This document shows positions 1 through 7,850 of a stretch of DNA of 64,000 nucleotides, in pieces. Origin of the DNA: Ruegeria sp. YS9 (GTDB lineage: Bacteria > Pseudomonadota > Alphaproteobacteria > Rhodobacterales > Rhodobacteraceae); contig NZ_CP102409.1 of NCBI RefSeq assembly GCF_024628725.1, positions 1,955,001 through 2,019,000 of the forward strand. The letters are read 5' to 3'. Position numbers and translations under genes: made by a program. The notes under the pieces were generated by a model that saw only the letters and a list, made by a program, of their open reading frames with translations, ran no database searches and was not told the DNA's origin. The stretch's first letter is position 1. The number at the start of each line of letters is the position of its first letter.

Positions 1-1
1 C

Positions 2-103
2 GAATTCGCCCGCGTTTACGGCATCGTCAAACGGGCCGAGTACGAGGAGTTCCTACAGGTCATCTCTCCGTGGGAACGTGAACATCTGCTGATCAACGTC
101 TGA
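2..103 (+). CDS. Glutamine synthetase family protein, C-terminal end (partial)
   Basis: Only the last 33 codons are in the window; the gene begins upstream. The peptide ends in WEREHLLINV, the usual C-terminus of the PuuA-like glutamine synthetase family (gamma-glutamylpolyamine synthetases and relatives) of alphaproteobacteria. An FAD oxidase of the PuuB type starts 8 nt after the stop. Together they suggest a gamma-glutamylated amine route, in which an amine is ligated to glutamate and then oxidised. The substrate (putrescine, ethanolamine or another amine) cannot be read from this fragment. Confidence 0.75.
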   Translation, partial: EFARVYGIVKRAEYEEFLQVISPWEREHLLINV

Positions 104-111
104 GACCTTCC

Positions 112-1416
112 GTGAACCTGCTTTATTCCAATGACCGCAAGGGCCAGTACCCTGACAGTTGGTATGCCGCAACGGCACATCCGATGGATCGTTTTCCCGC
201 GTTGTCAGACGACACCAAGGCGGATGTGTGCGTTGTCGGTGGCGGCTATACGGGGCTGTCCGCGGCTCTTCATCTGGCCGAAGCCGGGTTCGACGTCGTG
301 CTGCTTGAAGCGCACCGCGTCGGCTTTGGCGCGTCGGGCCGAAACGGCGGCCAGTTGGGCAGTGCGCAGCGGATGGACCAGGAAGACCTCGAGCGTCTTG
401 TTGGCGATGCCGACGCCGCCAGGCTGTGGGAACTGGCCGAAGACGCCAAGGATCTGGTCAAATCCCTGATTGCAAAACACCGGATCGCGTGTGACCTGAA
501 ACCCGGTGTCGCCGTTCTGGGCCTGAGCAAATCCGAGCAGAAAGAGCTGCATGACCACGCCGGCCATCTTTCCGAGCGGTATGGATACGACCAGATCGAG
601 CTGCTGGACGAAAACGCGGGTCATTCGCTGTGCCCGTCACCAGCCTATCACGGGGGGTATCTGGATACGGGTGCGGCGCATCTGCACCCTTTGAACTTTG
701 CGTTGGGATTGGCGCAAGCCGCGGCCAAAGCGGGCGTTCGCATCCATGAAAGCACCGAAGTGACCGGGATCGACGAGGGCCAGACGGCAGTGATCCGAAC
801 TGCACACGGCAACGTTCGGGCCAAGCACGTCATTCTGGCCTGCAACGGGTATCTGGGCGATCTCAATCGTTCCGTCGCCGCCAGGGTCATGCCCATCAAC
901 AATTTCATCGCGGCCACCGAACCCCTAGGAAAGGATGCCGCGCGGGTTTTGACCCGGGATGTGGCGGTTGCGGATACGAAATTCGTGGTGAACTACTTTC
1001 GCCTCAGCGCCGATGGCCGCCTCTTGTTCGGAGGCGGCGAAAGCTATGGCTATCGCTTTCCATCGGATGTCGCCGCCAAGGTCCGCAAACCCATGACGGA
1101 AATTTTCCCGCATTTGCGGGATGTGAAGATCGACTATGCCTGGGGCGGAACGCTGGCCATTACCATGCGGCGGATGCCGTATCTGGCCCGTGTTGCACCC
1201 AATATCCTTTCGGCTTCGGGATATTCCGGTCACGGTGTCGGCACTGCGACCCATGCCGGACAACTCATGGCGATGGCGATTCAGGGTCAGGCCGAAGGGT
1301 TTGACACAATGGCACGCGTGCCCGCCCTGTCTTTCCCTGGCGGCCCTGCCCTGCGCAATCCGTTGCTTGTGCTGGCCATGACGTGGTTCGCACTGCGCGA
1401 CCGGCTTGGAATCTGA
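112..1416 (+). CDS. puuB: FAD-dependent oxidoreductase, gamma-glutamylputrescine oxidase-like
   Basis: A 434-residue DAO-family flavoenzyme. The dinucleotide-binding motif VVGGGYTGLSAA lies at about residues 41-52, followed by LLEA and the conserved FGASGRNGGQ stretch typical of PuuB/OrdL oxidases. The C-terminal FAD contact SGYSGHGVGTATHAG is present. It would oxidise a gamma-glutamylated or free primary amine to the aldehyde with H2O2 formation in the cytoplasm. The start is GTG, 8 nt after the stop of the glutamine synthetase-like gene, so the two are almost certainly one operon. The family is confident; the substrate is inferred from the neighbour. Confidence 0.85.
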   Translation: MNLLYSNDRKGQYPDSWYAATAHPMDRFPALSDDTKADVCVVGGGYTGLSAALHLAEAGFDVVLLEAHRVGFGASGRNGGQLGSAQRMDQEDLERLVGDADAARLWELAEDAKDLVKSLIAKHRIACDLKPGVAVLGLSKSEQKELHDHAGHLSERYGYDQIELLDENAGHSLCPSPAYHGGYLDTGAAHLHPLNFALGLAQAAAKAGVRIHESTEVTGIDEGQTAVIRTAHGNVRAKHVILACNGYLGDLNRSVAARVMPINNFIAATEPLGKDAARVLTRDVAVADTKFVVNYFRLSADGRLLFGGGESYGYRFPSDVAAKVRKPMTEIFPHLRDVKIDYAWGGTLAITMRRMPYLARVAPNILSASGYSGHGVGTATHAGQLMAMAIQGQAEGFDTMARVPALSFPGGPALRNPLLVLAMTWFALRDRLGI

Positions 1417-1492
1417 TCCACGTAAATTGCGACAGATTGGTGAATTTTCGCCTGCCCGGCGATTGGGACTTGGATTGCCTTCCGAATACCTT

Positions 1493-1509
1493 TATCTTTC
1501 CCAAAGATA
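1493..1509. promoter_or_regulatory. Perfect inverted repeat upstream of the DegT-family gene
   Basis: TATCTTT-CCC-AAAGATA: two perfect 7-bp arms around a 3-bp centre, ending 19 nt before the ATG of the aminotransferase gene. The position fits an operator or a leader hairpin over the ribosome binding region. No regulator gene lies next to it. Confidence 0.35.
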
Positions 1510-1528
1510 GAATTCGGGAAATCCAAAT

Positions 1529-2743
1529 ATGACGCTGCCCCCCAACGTTCACGACGCCGAGCCCATCCCTGCCGCCGCCAAGGACGCGATCGAGGTCCTG
1601 ATGCAGTCAGGTGATCTGTTCCGATATACAGCACCGCAGGATGCCCCTGTGGCCTTGCTTGAGGCAGAGTTCGCGGAATTGTTGGGCACGAAGTACGCCT
1701 TGGCGGTGTCGTCCTGCTCGGCCGCGCTGTTTCTGTCACTTAAAGCTCTGGGCCTGCCCCGCGATGCGCGTGTTCTTATCCCGGGCTTCACCTTCGCTGC
1801 CGTACCGTCGTCGGTCGTCCACGCCGACTGCATTCCGGTTCTGTGCGAAGTGGGTGAAAACTATCGCATCGACATGGCCGATTTCGAAGCCAAGCTGGAC
1901 AACGTTCAGGCTGTCATCATCAGCCACATGCGCGGGCATACATCCGACATGGATGCGATCATGGCCTTGTGCGACGCACGAAACATTCCGGTGATCGAGG
2001 ATGCCGCGCATTCGCTGGGCACCACATGGCATGGCCGCAATATCGGTACGATCGGAAAGGCCGGATGTTTCTCGTTCCAATCCTACAAGATGATCAATGC
2101 CGGCGAAGGTGGCATCCTGATCACGAACGATGCAGATCTGGTCGCGCGGGCCGTCATCATGTCGGGCGCGTATGAACACAATTGGAAGAAGCACAAAGGT
2201 CCGCAGGGCGACAACTCACCCGAACTGCAAGAGGCCTTTGCCCGCTGGCAGAACAAGCTGCCGCTGTACAACCTTCGCCTGAGCAACCTCAGCGCCGCCG
2301 TTATCCGTCCGCAGCTTCCGGAACTGGCGCGCCGCGTCCGCGATGGCCTGGCGAACCACGATTACGTGGCCGGCCGCCTGAACACCTCGCCTCATATCGA
2401 GGTCCCCGCCCCGCTCCCCCCCGAGCAGCGTGCGCCGGACTCGATTCAGTTCAATCTTGTCGGAATGCAGGAACATGAGATCCGCGCCTTTGCCGCAGCG
2501 TCCGAGGCGCGCGGCGTCAAGGTTCAGGTTTTTGGTCTGAGCGAAGACAACGCCCGCGCCTTCTGGAACTGGCAATTCCTTCCGGAATCTTTCGACCTGC
2601 CCAAGACGCGCGACATGCTGATGAAGGCCTGTGACGTGCGCCTGCCCGTCCGCCTGACCCGCGAAGAGCTGGACGTGATTGCAGACATCCTGCTGGCATC
2701 GGTTGGCGAAGTGACCGGCCCGATGCCGGTTTACGGGACGTAA
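1529..2743 (+). CDS. DegT/DnrJ/EryC1/StrS-family PLP aminotransferase
   Basis: A 404-residue fold-type I PLP enzyme of the DegT family. The cofactor lysine is K187 within FSFQSYKMINAGEGG, the hallmark FSF-x4-K-x4-GEGG motif; the upstream VIEDAAHS holds the Asp that contacts the pyridine ring. DegT enzymes usually aminate keto-sugars, but members also act on other carbonyl substrates or cyclitols. It follows the PuuA/PuuB-like genes after 112 nt that contain a perfect palindrome, so it may have its own promoter. No sugar nucleotide genes lie nearby, so a sugar substrate is not supported. A terminator shared with the convergent phaR follows. Confidence 0.8.
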   Translation: MTLPPNVHDAEPIPAAAKDAIEVLMQSGDLFRYTAPQDAPVALLEAEFAELLGTKYALAVSSCSAALFLSLKALGLPRDARVLIPGFTFAAVPSSVVHADCIPVLCEVGENYRIDMADFEAKLDNVQAVIISHMRGHTSDMDAIMALCDARNIPVIEDAAHSLGTTWHGRNIGTIGKAGCFSFQSYKMINAGEGGILITNDADLVARAVIMSGAYEHNWKKHKGPQGDNSPELQEAFARWQNKLPLYNLRLSNLSAAVIRPQLPELARRVRDGLANHDYVAGRLNTSPHIEVPAPLPPEQRAPDSIQFNLVGMQEHEIRAFAAASEARGVKVQVFGLSEDNARAFWNWQFLPESFDLPKTRDMLMKACDVRLPVRLTREELDVIADILLASVGEVTGPMPVYGT

Positions 2744-2767
2744 GACGAAGGCACTTTGAACAAGAAA

Positions 2768-2795
2768 GGCCCGCATGATGCGGGCCTGTTTCTTT
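2768..2795. terminator. Rho-independent terminator, probably bidirectional
   Basis: GGCCCGCAT-G-ATGCGGGCC is a perfect 9-bp stem followed by TGTTTCTTT on the + strand; the minus strand also leaves a short T-rich run (TTTCTTG). It lies between the convergent DegT-family gene and phaR and can serve both. Confidence 0.8.
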
Positions 2796-2807
2796 GTTCG
2801 GAACGGA

Positions 2808-3359
2808 TCAGTTCAGCTTGGACAGTTTTTGCTGCAACTCGGCCAGCTGTTTCTTGATGTCGTCCAGATCCTCTTTCGGTTCGGACTTGTCCTCTTCCTT
2901 TTCCGGGCTGGACCATCCGCTGGACAGCCCACTGGTCATCGCCTTCAGGAAAGCCTGTTGCTGCGCCTGCAACGCGTCAAAACCCGGCATCTGAGACATC
3001 GGATTCATCGCGCTCATGTTTTCCATCATCTTGTTTTGGCTCTCGCGCAGCATCTCGAACGAGCTTTGCAGAAACTGGGGCATCATTCCCCCGCCCGGCA
3101 GCATGTAGCTGCGCACCAGATCATTCAGTACATTCACCGGCAGCACGTTTTCACCCCGGCTTTCATGTTCGGCAATGATTTGCAGAAGATACTGGCGAGT
3201 CAGGTCATCGCCGGTTTTCAGATCAATGATCTGCACTTCGCGCCCGTCGCGGATGAACCCCGCGATGTCTTCGAGCGTCACGTAATCGCTGGTCTCGGTG
3301 TTATACAGCCGACGGCTGGCATAGCGCTTGATCAGCAGCGGTTTTTCTTGGTCCGACAC
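2808..3359 (-). CDS. phaR: Polyhydroxyalkanoate synthesis repressor PhaR
   Basis: A 183-residue PHA-responsive repressor. The N-terminal PHB accumulation regulatory domain begins LIKRYASRRLYNTETSDYVTLEDIA, the conserved DNA-binding part, followed by the second conserved block (VLNDLVRSYMLPGGGMMPQFLQ). The C-terminus is an acidic, Gln/Leu-rich coiled tail (DDIKKQLAELQQKLSKL). In Paracoccus PhaR represses phaP and itself, and is released by nascent PHB granules. The GTG start was chosen because GGGAGGGA lies just upstream; longer in-frame readings run into the promoter repeats. Two GTGCTGCA copies lie directly upstream and could mediate autoregulation. Confidence 0.92.
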   Translation of the reverse strand: MSDQEKPLLIKRYASRRLYNTETSDYVTLEDIAGFIRDGREVQIIDLKTGDDLTRQYLLQIIAEHESRGENVLPVNVLNDLVRSYMLPGGGMMPQFLQSSFEMLRESQNKMMENMSAMNPMSQMPGFDALQAQQQAFLKAMTSGLSSGWSSPEKEEDKSEPKEDLDDIKKQLAELQQKLSKLN

Positions 3360-3386
3360 CCGGTTCCCTCCCCAAGGATGATGCGT

Positions 3387-3414
3387 TGCAGCACAGGTTA
3401 TGCGAGTGCAGCAC
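3387..3414 (-). promoter_or_regulatory. Candidate PhaR autoregulatory site upstream of phaR
   Basis: Two identical TGCAGCAC octamers (3387-3394 and 3407-3414), 20 bp apart start to start and so about two helical turns, lie 28-55 nt upstream of the phaR GTG. On the coding strand they read GTGCTGCA. They share the TGC/GCA core of the CTGC-N3-GCAG elements at the phaP and phaC/phaZ promoters. Confidence 0.5.
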
Positions 3415-3423
3415 AAAAAGAAA

Positions 3424-3445
3424 GGGCAGGTCAATGGACCTGCCC
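3424..3445 (-). terminator. Rho-independent terminator after the phasin gene
   Basis: GGGCAGGTC-AATG-GACCTGCCC is a perfect 9-bp stem. Read on the minus strand it is followed by TTTCTTTTT. It lies 49 nt beyond the phasin stop and upstream of phaR, so the abundant phaP message ends before phaR. Confidence 0.85.
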
Positions 3446-3494
3446 AACGCGATTGCACCTAATGGGAGGGTTGGGTGCGTTTCGCGGACGTTTC

Positions 3495-3941
3495 TTACTT
3501 TGCAGCTGCAGCTTTCTTGGCTGCGGTGGTGACCTCGTTGGTCGCCTTTTTCACGGCGGCGGTTGTTTCTTCCGCGACGTCTTTGCCGGCAGCCATCAGC
3601 AGCTCGACGGTTTCGGTCTGAACTTTTTTCGCGATTTCAGCGAAAGCGGCCAGGTTTTCAGCTGCAACTTCAGCCGACGCGCTTGCGAAGTCGGTTGCGG
3701 CTTTTGCATAATCAGCAGGCTCTGCCTTGGCTTTCGACATCTCGCTCAGCTTGGCCAGGGTGTCCTTGGTCCATTTGTTCGAGATCTCGGCCGATTTCTC
3801 AGCAGCTTCCAGAGCAACGCCCGACAGCTTCTCGTTCAGCGAAGCGGTCGATTTGAATGCACCTTCCATTGCGGTGGTGTCCACCGGAAATGCACCCATC
3901 ATGTCTTTCATGATCGCGGTAAAGTCTTGGGTCTTTGCCAT
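3495..3941 (-). CDS. phaP: Phasin (PHA granule-associated protein)
   Basis: A 148-residue, Ala/Lys/Glu-rich, almost wholly helical protein without signal peptide, of the phasin_2 type: MAKTQDFTAIMKDM at the start, amphipathic helices through the middle and an Ala/Lys-rich tail (AAKKAAAAK). Phasins coat PHB granules and control their size and number. The start at 3941 is preceded by AAGGATTAGGA; longer in-frame readings would run through the two PhaR-type palindromes upstream. Position between phaC and phaR, its own operator pair and strong terminator fit a PhaR-repressed, highly expressed gene. Confidence 0.88.
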   Translation of the reverse strand: MAKTQDFTAIMKDMMGAFPVDTTAMEGAFKSTASLNEKLSGVALEAAEKSAEISNKWTKDTLAKLSEMSKAKAEPADYAKAATDFASASAEVAAENLAAFAEIAKKVQTETVELLMAAGKDVAEETTAAVKKATNEVTTAAKKAAAAK

Positions 3942-4007
3942 TGTCCTAATCCTTTTAGCCGGTCCGGGCCCACCCCGGGTTTCATCAGCTTGAGGACAAT
4001 ATGATTG

Positions 4008-4018
4008 CTGCACCGCAG
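4008..4018. promoter_or_regulatory. PhaR-type operator, promoter-distal copy at phaP
   Basis: CTGC-ACC-GCAG, a perfect CTGC-N3-GCAG palindrome. The Paracoccus PhaR recognition element is described as CTGC-N3-4-GCAG. It lies 67 nt upstream of the phaP start. Confidence 0.7.
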
Positions 4019-4037
4019 CATTGCAAGTTTTTTCTTG

Positions 4038-4048
4038 CTGCGGTGCAG
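4038..4048. promoter_or_regulatory. PhaR-type operator, second copy at phaP
   Basis: CTGC-GGT-GCAG, 30 bp centre to centre from the copy at 4008-4018 (about three helical turns). The two flank a T-rich stretch between the phaC stop and the phaP start. Confidence 0.7.
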
Positions 4049-4071
4049 AATTCTTTAGTTTCAAAATGAAA

Positions 4072-5874
4072 TCAGGCGTTTGGTTTCGCCACAACATAAG
4101 TTCCGGGTGCGGGTGCAAGGCTCGGGTGCTTCGAATCACCCGGTTCACGGGCCGGAACCTGCTTGCCGGACCGCTTCTTCAACCACGCGTTCCACATGGG
4201 CCACCAGGATCCTTCGTGATAATCTGCTTCTTTCAGCCAGGTGTTGGCGTCGGGTTTCATATCCGGGTTGGTGTAGTGGCCATACTTCTTCTTGCTGGGC
4301 GGGTTCACGATGCCCGCAATATGGCCCGATTCTGAAACCACGAAGGTTTTGGACCGCGAGCCCATTTTCTGCACGCCGCGGTAACAGTCTTTCCATGCCG
4401 CGATGTGATCGGTTTCACAGGTTATGGCCATCAGCGGCACATCCACGTCTTCGAGTTTCAGCTTGTGCCCCATCAACTCAATACCGTCGGTGGCGAACTC
4501 GTTGCGCTGGCAGAGACCTCGCAGATATTCCACGGCCATTTTTGCTGGCAGGTTTGCACCATCGCCGTTCCAGTAGAGCAGATCAAAGGCCGGAGGTACT
4601 TCCCCCATCATATAGCTGCGAATGGCCGGACCATAAATCAGGTCGCGTGATCGCAGGAACGACATGGTGCGCGCCATGATCCACGACCGCAGAACGCCCT
4701 CCTTTTTTACTTCTTCTTCGATCCCGTCGATGAAGTCGTTTTGCAGGAATGGCGTAAACTCACCCTGATCGGAGAAATCCGTCAGTGCCGTGAACAGCGT
4801 TGCGGATTTGACCGACTTGTCGCCACGCTGTTTCAGCAGGGACAAAGTCAGACTCAGCGTCGTGCCTGCGATGCAATAGCCCACAGCGTTGACCTGTTTG
4901 ACCTTGCAGATCTTCTTGGCCGTTTCGATTGCGGTCAGGAAACCGTCCTGAATATAGTCTTCCATGCCGGTTTCGGCATAGCTTTCATCCGGGTTCACCC
5001 AGCTTACGACAAACAGGGTATAGCCCTGTTCGGTGATCCATTTGATCATGCTGTTCTGGGCTTTCAGATCCAGAATATAAAATTTGTTGATCCAGGGCGG
5101 GAACAGAACGATGGGTGTTTCATAAACCGTTTCGGTCACCGGCTTGTATTGAATCAGCTCCATCATCCGGTTGCGAAAAACAACCTCGCCCGGCGTTGTC
5201 GCCAGGTTTCCGCCAACCTCGAACGCGTTTTCATCCGCCAGTTTGACGACCAACTCGCCATCATTGGCCTCGAGGTCTGAAACGAGGTTCTCCAACCCTT
5301 TGATCAGCGATTGGCCTTCGGTCTCGACCGCCTTTTGCAGGGCATCCGGGTTCGTCGCCAGAAAATTCGTGGGCGCCATCATGTCGATGATCTGCTGCGA
5401 GAAATACTGTAGGCGTCGTTTGTCCTTTGCATCCAGATCATCGACCGACGAGACAGCCTGCGCAATCGCCTCCGCGTTTGTCTGGTATTGCTGCCGGATC
5501 AGTCGGAAATAAGGGTTTGTCTCCCAAAGGGGATTGGAGAACCGCTTGTCGCCGGGCTTGGTTTCCTCGGTTTCCAACTCACTTGTCGTCAGCGCTTTCT
5601 GCGCTTCGGCAAAGTTGAGAACCGACTTACCCCAGAATTCTATCTGTTGTTCCAACAGCTTGGCGGGATTTTGCCATGCCTCGGCCCAATACGCCGTTGC
5701 TGCTCTTGCGAAAAGCTCTTGATTCGGGCCATCCAGCGCGGGGGTGTGAGGCTTTTTCGACGCCATAATCTCGATCAGGCGCTTTGAGAGCTGCTCGACC
5801 TTTTCCATATTTTCTTTAATGCGTTCAATATGTTCTTCGGACACGACTGGCATTTGGCCTTCGCTAGTTGTCAT
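4072..5874 (-). CDS. phaC: Class I poly(R)-hydroxyalkanoic acid synthase
   Basis: A 600-residue PHA synthase that polymerises (R)-3-hydroxyacyl-CoA at the granule surface. The lipase-like box GYCIAG places the catalytic cysteine at C334; the other triad members are D489 (CETDHIAAW) and H518 (SESGHIAGIVNPP). The PhaC N-terminal domain (about residues 60-230) contains the conserved NPLWETNPYFRLIRQQY segment. The length matches the class I family, which uses short-chain monomers and needs no PhaE/PhaR subunit. It is divergent from phaZ, with a CTGC-N3-GCAG element between them; the phasin gene follows on the same strand. No phaA/phaB are in this window. Confidence 0.95.
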   Translation of the reverse strand: MTTSEGQMPVVSEEHIERIKENMEKVEQLSKRLIEIMASKKPHTPALDGPNQELFARAATAYWAEAWQNPAKLLEQQIEFWGKSVLNFAEAQKALTTSELETEETKPGDKRFSNPLWETNPYFRLIRQQYQTNAEAIAQAVSSVDDLDAKDKRRLQYFSQQIIDMMAPTNFLATNPDALQKAVETEGQSLIKGLENLVSDLEANDGELVVKLADENAFEVGGNLATTPGEVVFRNRMMELIQYKPVTETVYETPIVLFPPWINKFYILDLKAQNSMIKWITEQGYTLFVVSWVNPDESYAETGMEDYIQDGFLTAIETAKKICKVKQVNAVGYCIAGTTLSLTLSLLKQRGDKSVKSATLFTALTDFSDQGEFTPFLQNDFIDGIEEEVKKEGVLRSWIMARTMSFLRSRDLIYGPAIRSYMMGEVPPAFDLLYWNGDGANLPAKMAVEYLRGLCQRNEFATDGIELMGHKLKLEDVDVPLMAITCETDHIAAWKDCYRGVQKMGSRSKTFVVSESGHIAGIVNPPSKKKYGHYTNPDMKPDANTWLKEADYHEGSWWPMWNAWLKKRSGKQVPAREPGDSKHPSLAPAPGTYVVAKPNA

Positions 5875-5898
5875 TTTAACAATTCCACCCTAACCTCG

Positions 5899-5909
5899 CT
5901 GCTATGCAG
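5899..5909. promoter_or_regulatory. PhaR-type operator in the phaC/phaZ divergent promoter
   Basis: CTGC-TAT-GCAG, the third perfect CTGC-N3-GCAG palindrome of the locus, 25 nt upstream of phaC and 77 nt upstream of phaZ. It is placed to act on either or both genes. Confidence 0.6.
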
Positions 5910-5985
5910 AATAACGTCGTGGGTGCTGGGGGGCAAAGCGACGAATGGTCCGAATTATCAGACTGACACTCAGGAGGCCCCATTT

Positions 5986-7257
5986 ATGCGCTATATGATG
6001 ACCTACGACCTGATGGAGTCCATGCGTAACACCAACCAGTGGCTTGGTGCAACCGCAAGCGCGATGGCGTCCTACCCGCTGTTTTCCATGACACCCAACC
6101 CGGCGTTCAGCTGGATGGCCGCATGGGGCGAAGTGACCGAACGGACCTTCCAGCGAATGGTCGTCAAACCTGACTGGGGCATTCGAACCTTCACCTGCGA
6201 AGACGGCAAAGACCATCTGGTCGAGATCACGACGGTTCTGGAACGCCCCTTTGGCGATCTGGTTCATTTCCGCGTCAATGGACGGGAAGAACAACCGCGC
6301 AAGGTTCTGCTGGTTGCGCCCATGTCCGGCCATTACGCCACCTTGCTGCGCTCGACCGTCAAAAGCCTGCTGGTCAATTGCGAAGTCTACATCACTGATT
6401 GGCATAACGCGCGCGATATTCCTGTGTCTGCCGGCAAGTTCGATGTCGAAGATTATACGCTCTACCTTGTGGATTTCATGAAGGAACTGGGGCCGGACAC
6501 GCATGTCGTGGCGGTTTGTCAGCCCGCCCCGCTGACTTTGGCGGCCACTGCCTATCTGGCCGAGGTGGAGCCCAAGGCTCAACCCAGTACCCTGACGCTG
6601 ATTGGCGGGCCGGTGGACCCGGATGCGACTCCGACTGACGTTACCGACTTTGGACGACGTGTCACGATGGGTCAGCTGGAAGAGACCATGATTCAACGGG
6701 TCGGCTTCAAGTACAAAGGCGTCGGGCGTATGGTGTATCCCGGCCTGCTGCAACTGGCCTCGTTCATGTCGATGAACGCTGATCGCCACTCCAAGGCGTT
6801 TTCGGATCAGATTCAGCGTGTTATCCGCGACGAAGCTTCGGATCTGGATGCCCATAACCGGTTCTATGATGAATATCTTGCGGTCATGGACATGACGGCT
6901 GAATTCTATCTGTCGACGGTCGAACGCGTCTTCAAGAACCGCGAGATCGCACGCAACGAATTTGTTGTCGCCGGTCACAAGGTGGATATCGGCAAGATCA
7001 CGGATGTTGCCGTGAAATCGGTTGAAGGTGCGAATGACGATATCTCGGCGCCCGGTCAATGCATTGCTGCACTGGACCTGTGCACCGGTTTGCCAGACAG
7101 CAAAAAGGCCAGCCACGTAGAACCGGGCGCGGGCCATTACGGCATTTTCGCGGGCCGCAGCTGGCGCGACAACATTCGCCCGCTTGTGATTGATTTCATG
7201 AACGAAAACAGCCGCAAGAAACGCCGCCGCGCAGCGAACAGCAACAAGGTCGCCTGA
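5986..7257 (+). CDS. phaZ: Intracellular polyhydroxyalkanoate depolymerase
   Basis: A 423-residue PhaZ of the intracellular PHB depolymerase family (PHB_depo_C), which mobilises native granules to 3-hydroxybutyrate oligomers. Typical family stretches are MAAWGEVTERTFQRMVVKPDWGI near residue 45, the VAPMSGHYATLLRSTVKSLL block, and C-terminal EPGAGHYGIFAGRSWRDNIRPLV carrying the catalytic His. As in phaZ1 of Cupriavidus, the nucleophile is probably a Cys: the box here reads VAVCQPAPLTLAA. The ATG at 5986 has a strong SD (CAGGAGG, 7 nt upstream); the longer in-frame reading would cross the phaC promoter and operator. Confidence 0.92.
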   Translation: MRYMMTYDLMESMRNTNQWLGATASAMASYPLFSMTPNPAFSWMAAWGEVTERTFQRMVVKPDWGIRTFTCEDGKDHLVEITTVLERPFGDLVHFRVNGREEQPRKVLLVAPMSGHYATLLRSTVKSLLVNCEVYITDWHNARDIPVSAGKFDVEDYTLYLVDFMKELGPDTHVVAVCQPAPLTLAATAYLAEVEPKAQPSTLTLIGGPVDPDATPTDVTDFGRRVTMGQLEETMIQRVGFKYKGVGRMVYPGLLQLASFMSMNADRHSKAFSDQIQRVIRDEASDLDAHNRFYDEYLAVMDMTAEFYLSTVERVFKNREIARNEFVVAGHKVDIGKITDVAVKSVEGANDDISAPGQCIAALDLCTGLPDSKKASHVEPGAGHYGIFAGRSWRDNIRPLVIDFMNENSRKKRRRAANSNKVA

Positions 7258-7262
7258 AGAAC

Positions 7263-7850
7263 ATGGGCGGGCCGACACATGTTGGTCTCGCCTTTTCCTG
7301 CATTTGCGGCCAGTTGAAGGGGCACATCTCGGACCGGGGCGTTCGGCTTGGAACCCATGTCGAGTGCTTTTGTCATGACTGCCGCGCGGCGCAGCTGTAT
7401 TTCAGGCAGCCCGACCCGGCCCCCGGCCCGGTTGACATCTTCCAGATGGCACCGGATGAAATCGAAATCACCGCCGGAGGCCAATTCCTTTCAGCCATGA
7501 AGCTTGGCCCAAACGGCATGCTGCGATGGTATGCCAGCTGCTGCAACGCCCCGCTGGCAACGACGCCACAGACCGCACGTTTACCTTTTGCTGGGTTTAT
7601 TGTCGGCAGGATTGCCGGCGATGTTTCCGCATTGGGGCCGGTCACGACCCGTGGGTTTGTCCCTCGGCCCGATGGCAAACAGAAACACGAAAAGGTCAGG
7701 TTTGCGGCGTTTGGCCTTTTGCGCCGCACCTTGCAATCGCGCCTGTCAGGACGCTGGAAGAATACGCCGTTTTTCGACCCTGAGACCGGCAAGCCCGCGG
7801 TCGTACCGAAAGTCATTTCGAAAGACGAACGGGCGGCGCTTTACCCCTAG
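7263..7850 (+). CDS. DUF6151 / GFA-like cysteine protein
   Basis: A 195-residue protein starting 5 nt after phaZ. Cysteines are arranged as in the GFA/CENP-V zinc fold: CIC near the N-terminus, CFCHDC at about residues 36-41 and ASCCNAPL at about 94-101. This is the pattern of DUF6151. No catalytic function is established for the group; related GFA proteins bind glutathione or zinc. Co-transcription with phaZ is likely from the spacing, but a role in PHB turnover is only an inference. Its stop overlaps the convergent hydrolase gene by 4 nt. Confidence 0.65.
   Translation: MGGPTHVGLAFSCICGQLKGHISDRGVRLGTHVECFCHDCRAAQLYFRQPDPAPGPVDIFQMAPDEIEITAGGQFLSAMKLGPNGMLRWYASCCNAPLATTPQTARLPFAGFIVGRIAGDVSALGPVTTRGFVPRPDGKQKHEKVRFAAFGLLRRTLQSRLSGRWKNTPFFDPETGKPAVVPKVISKDERAALYP

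Noticed and set aside
2775..4004. A 409-codon open frame on the + strand opposite phaR and phaP
   Set aside because: It runs antisense through two well-supported genes and the phaP terminator, has low-complexity Phe/Leu/Gln-rich content from reversed GC-rich codons and no recognisable domain.
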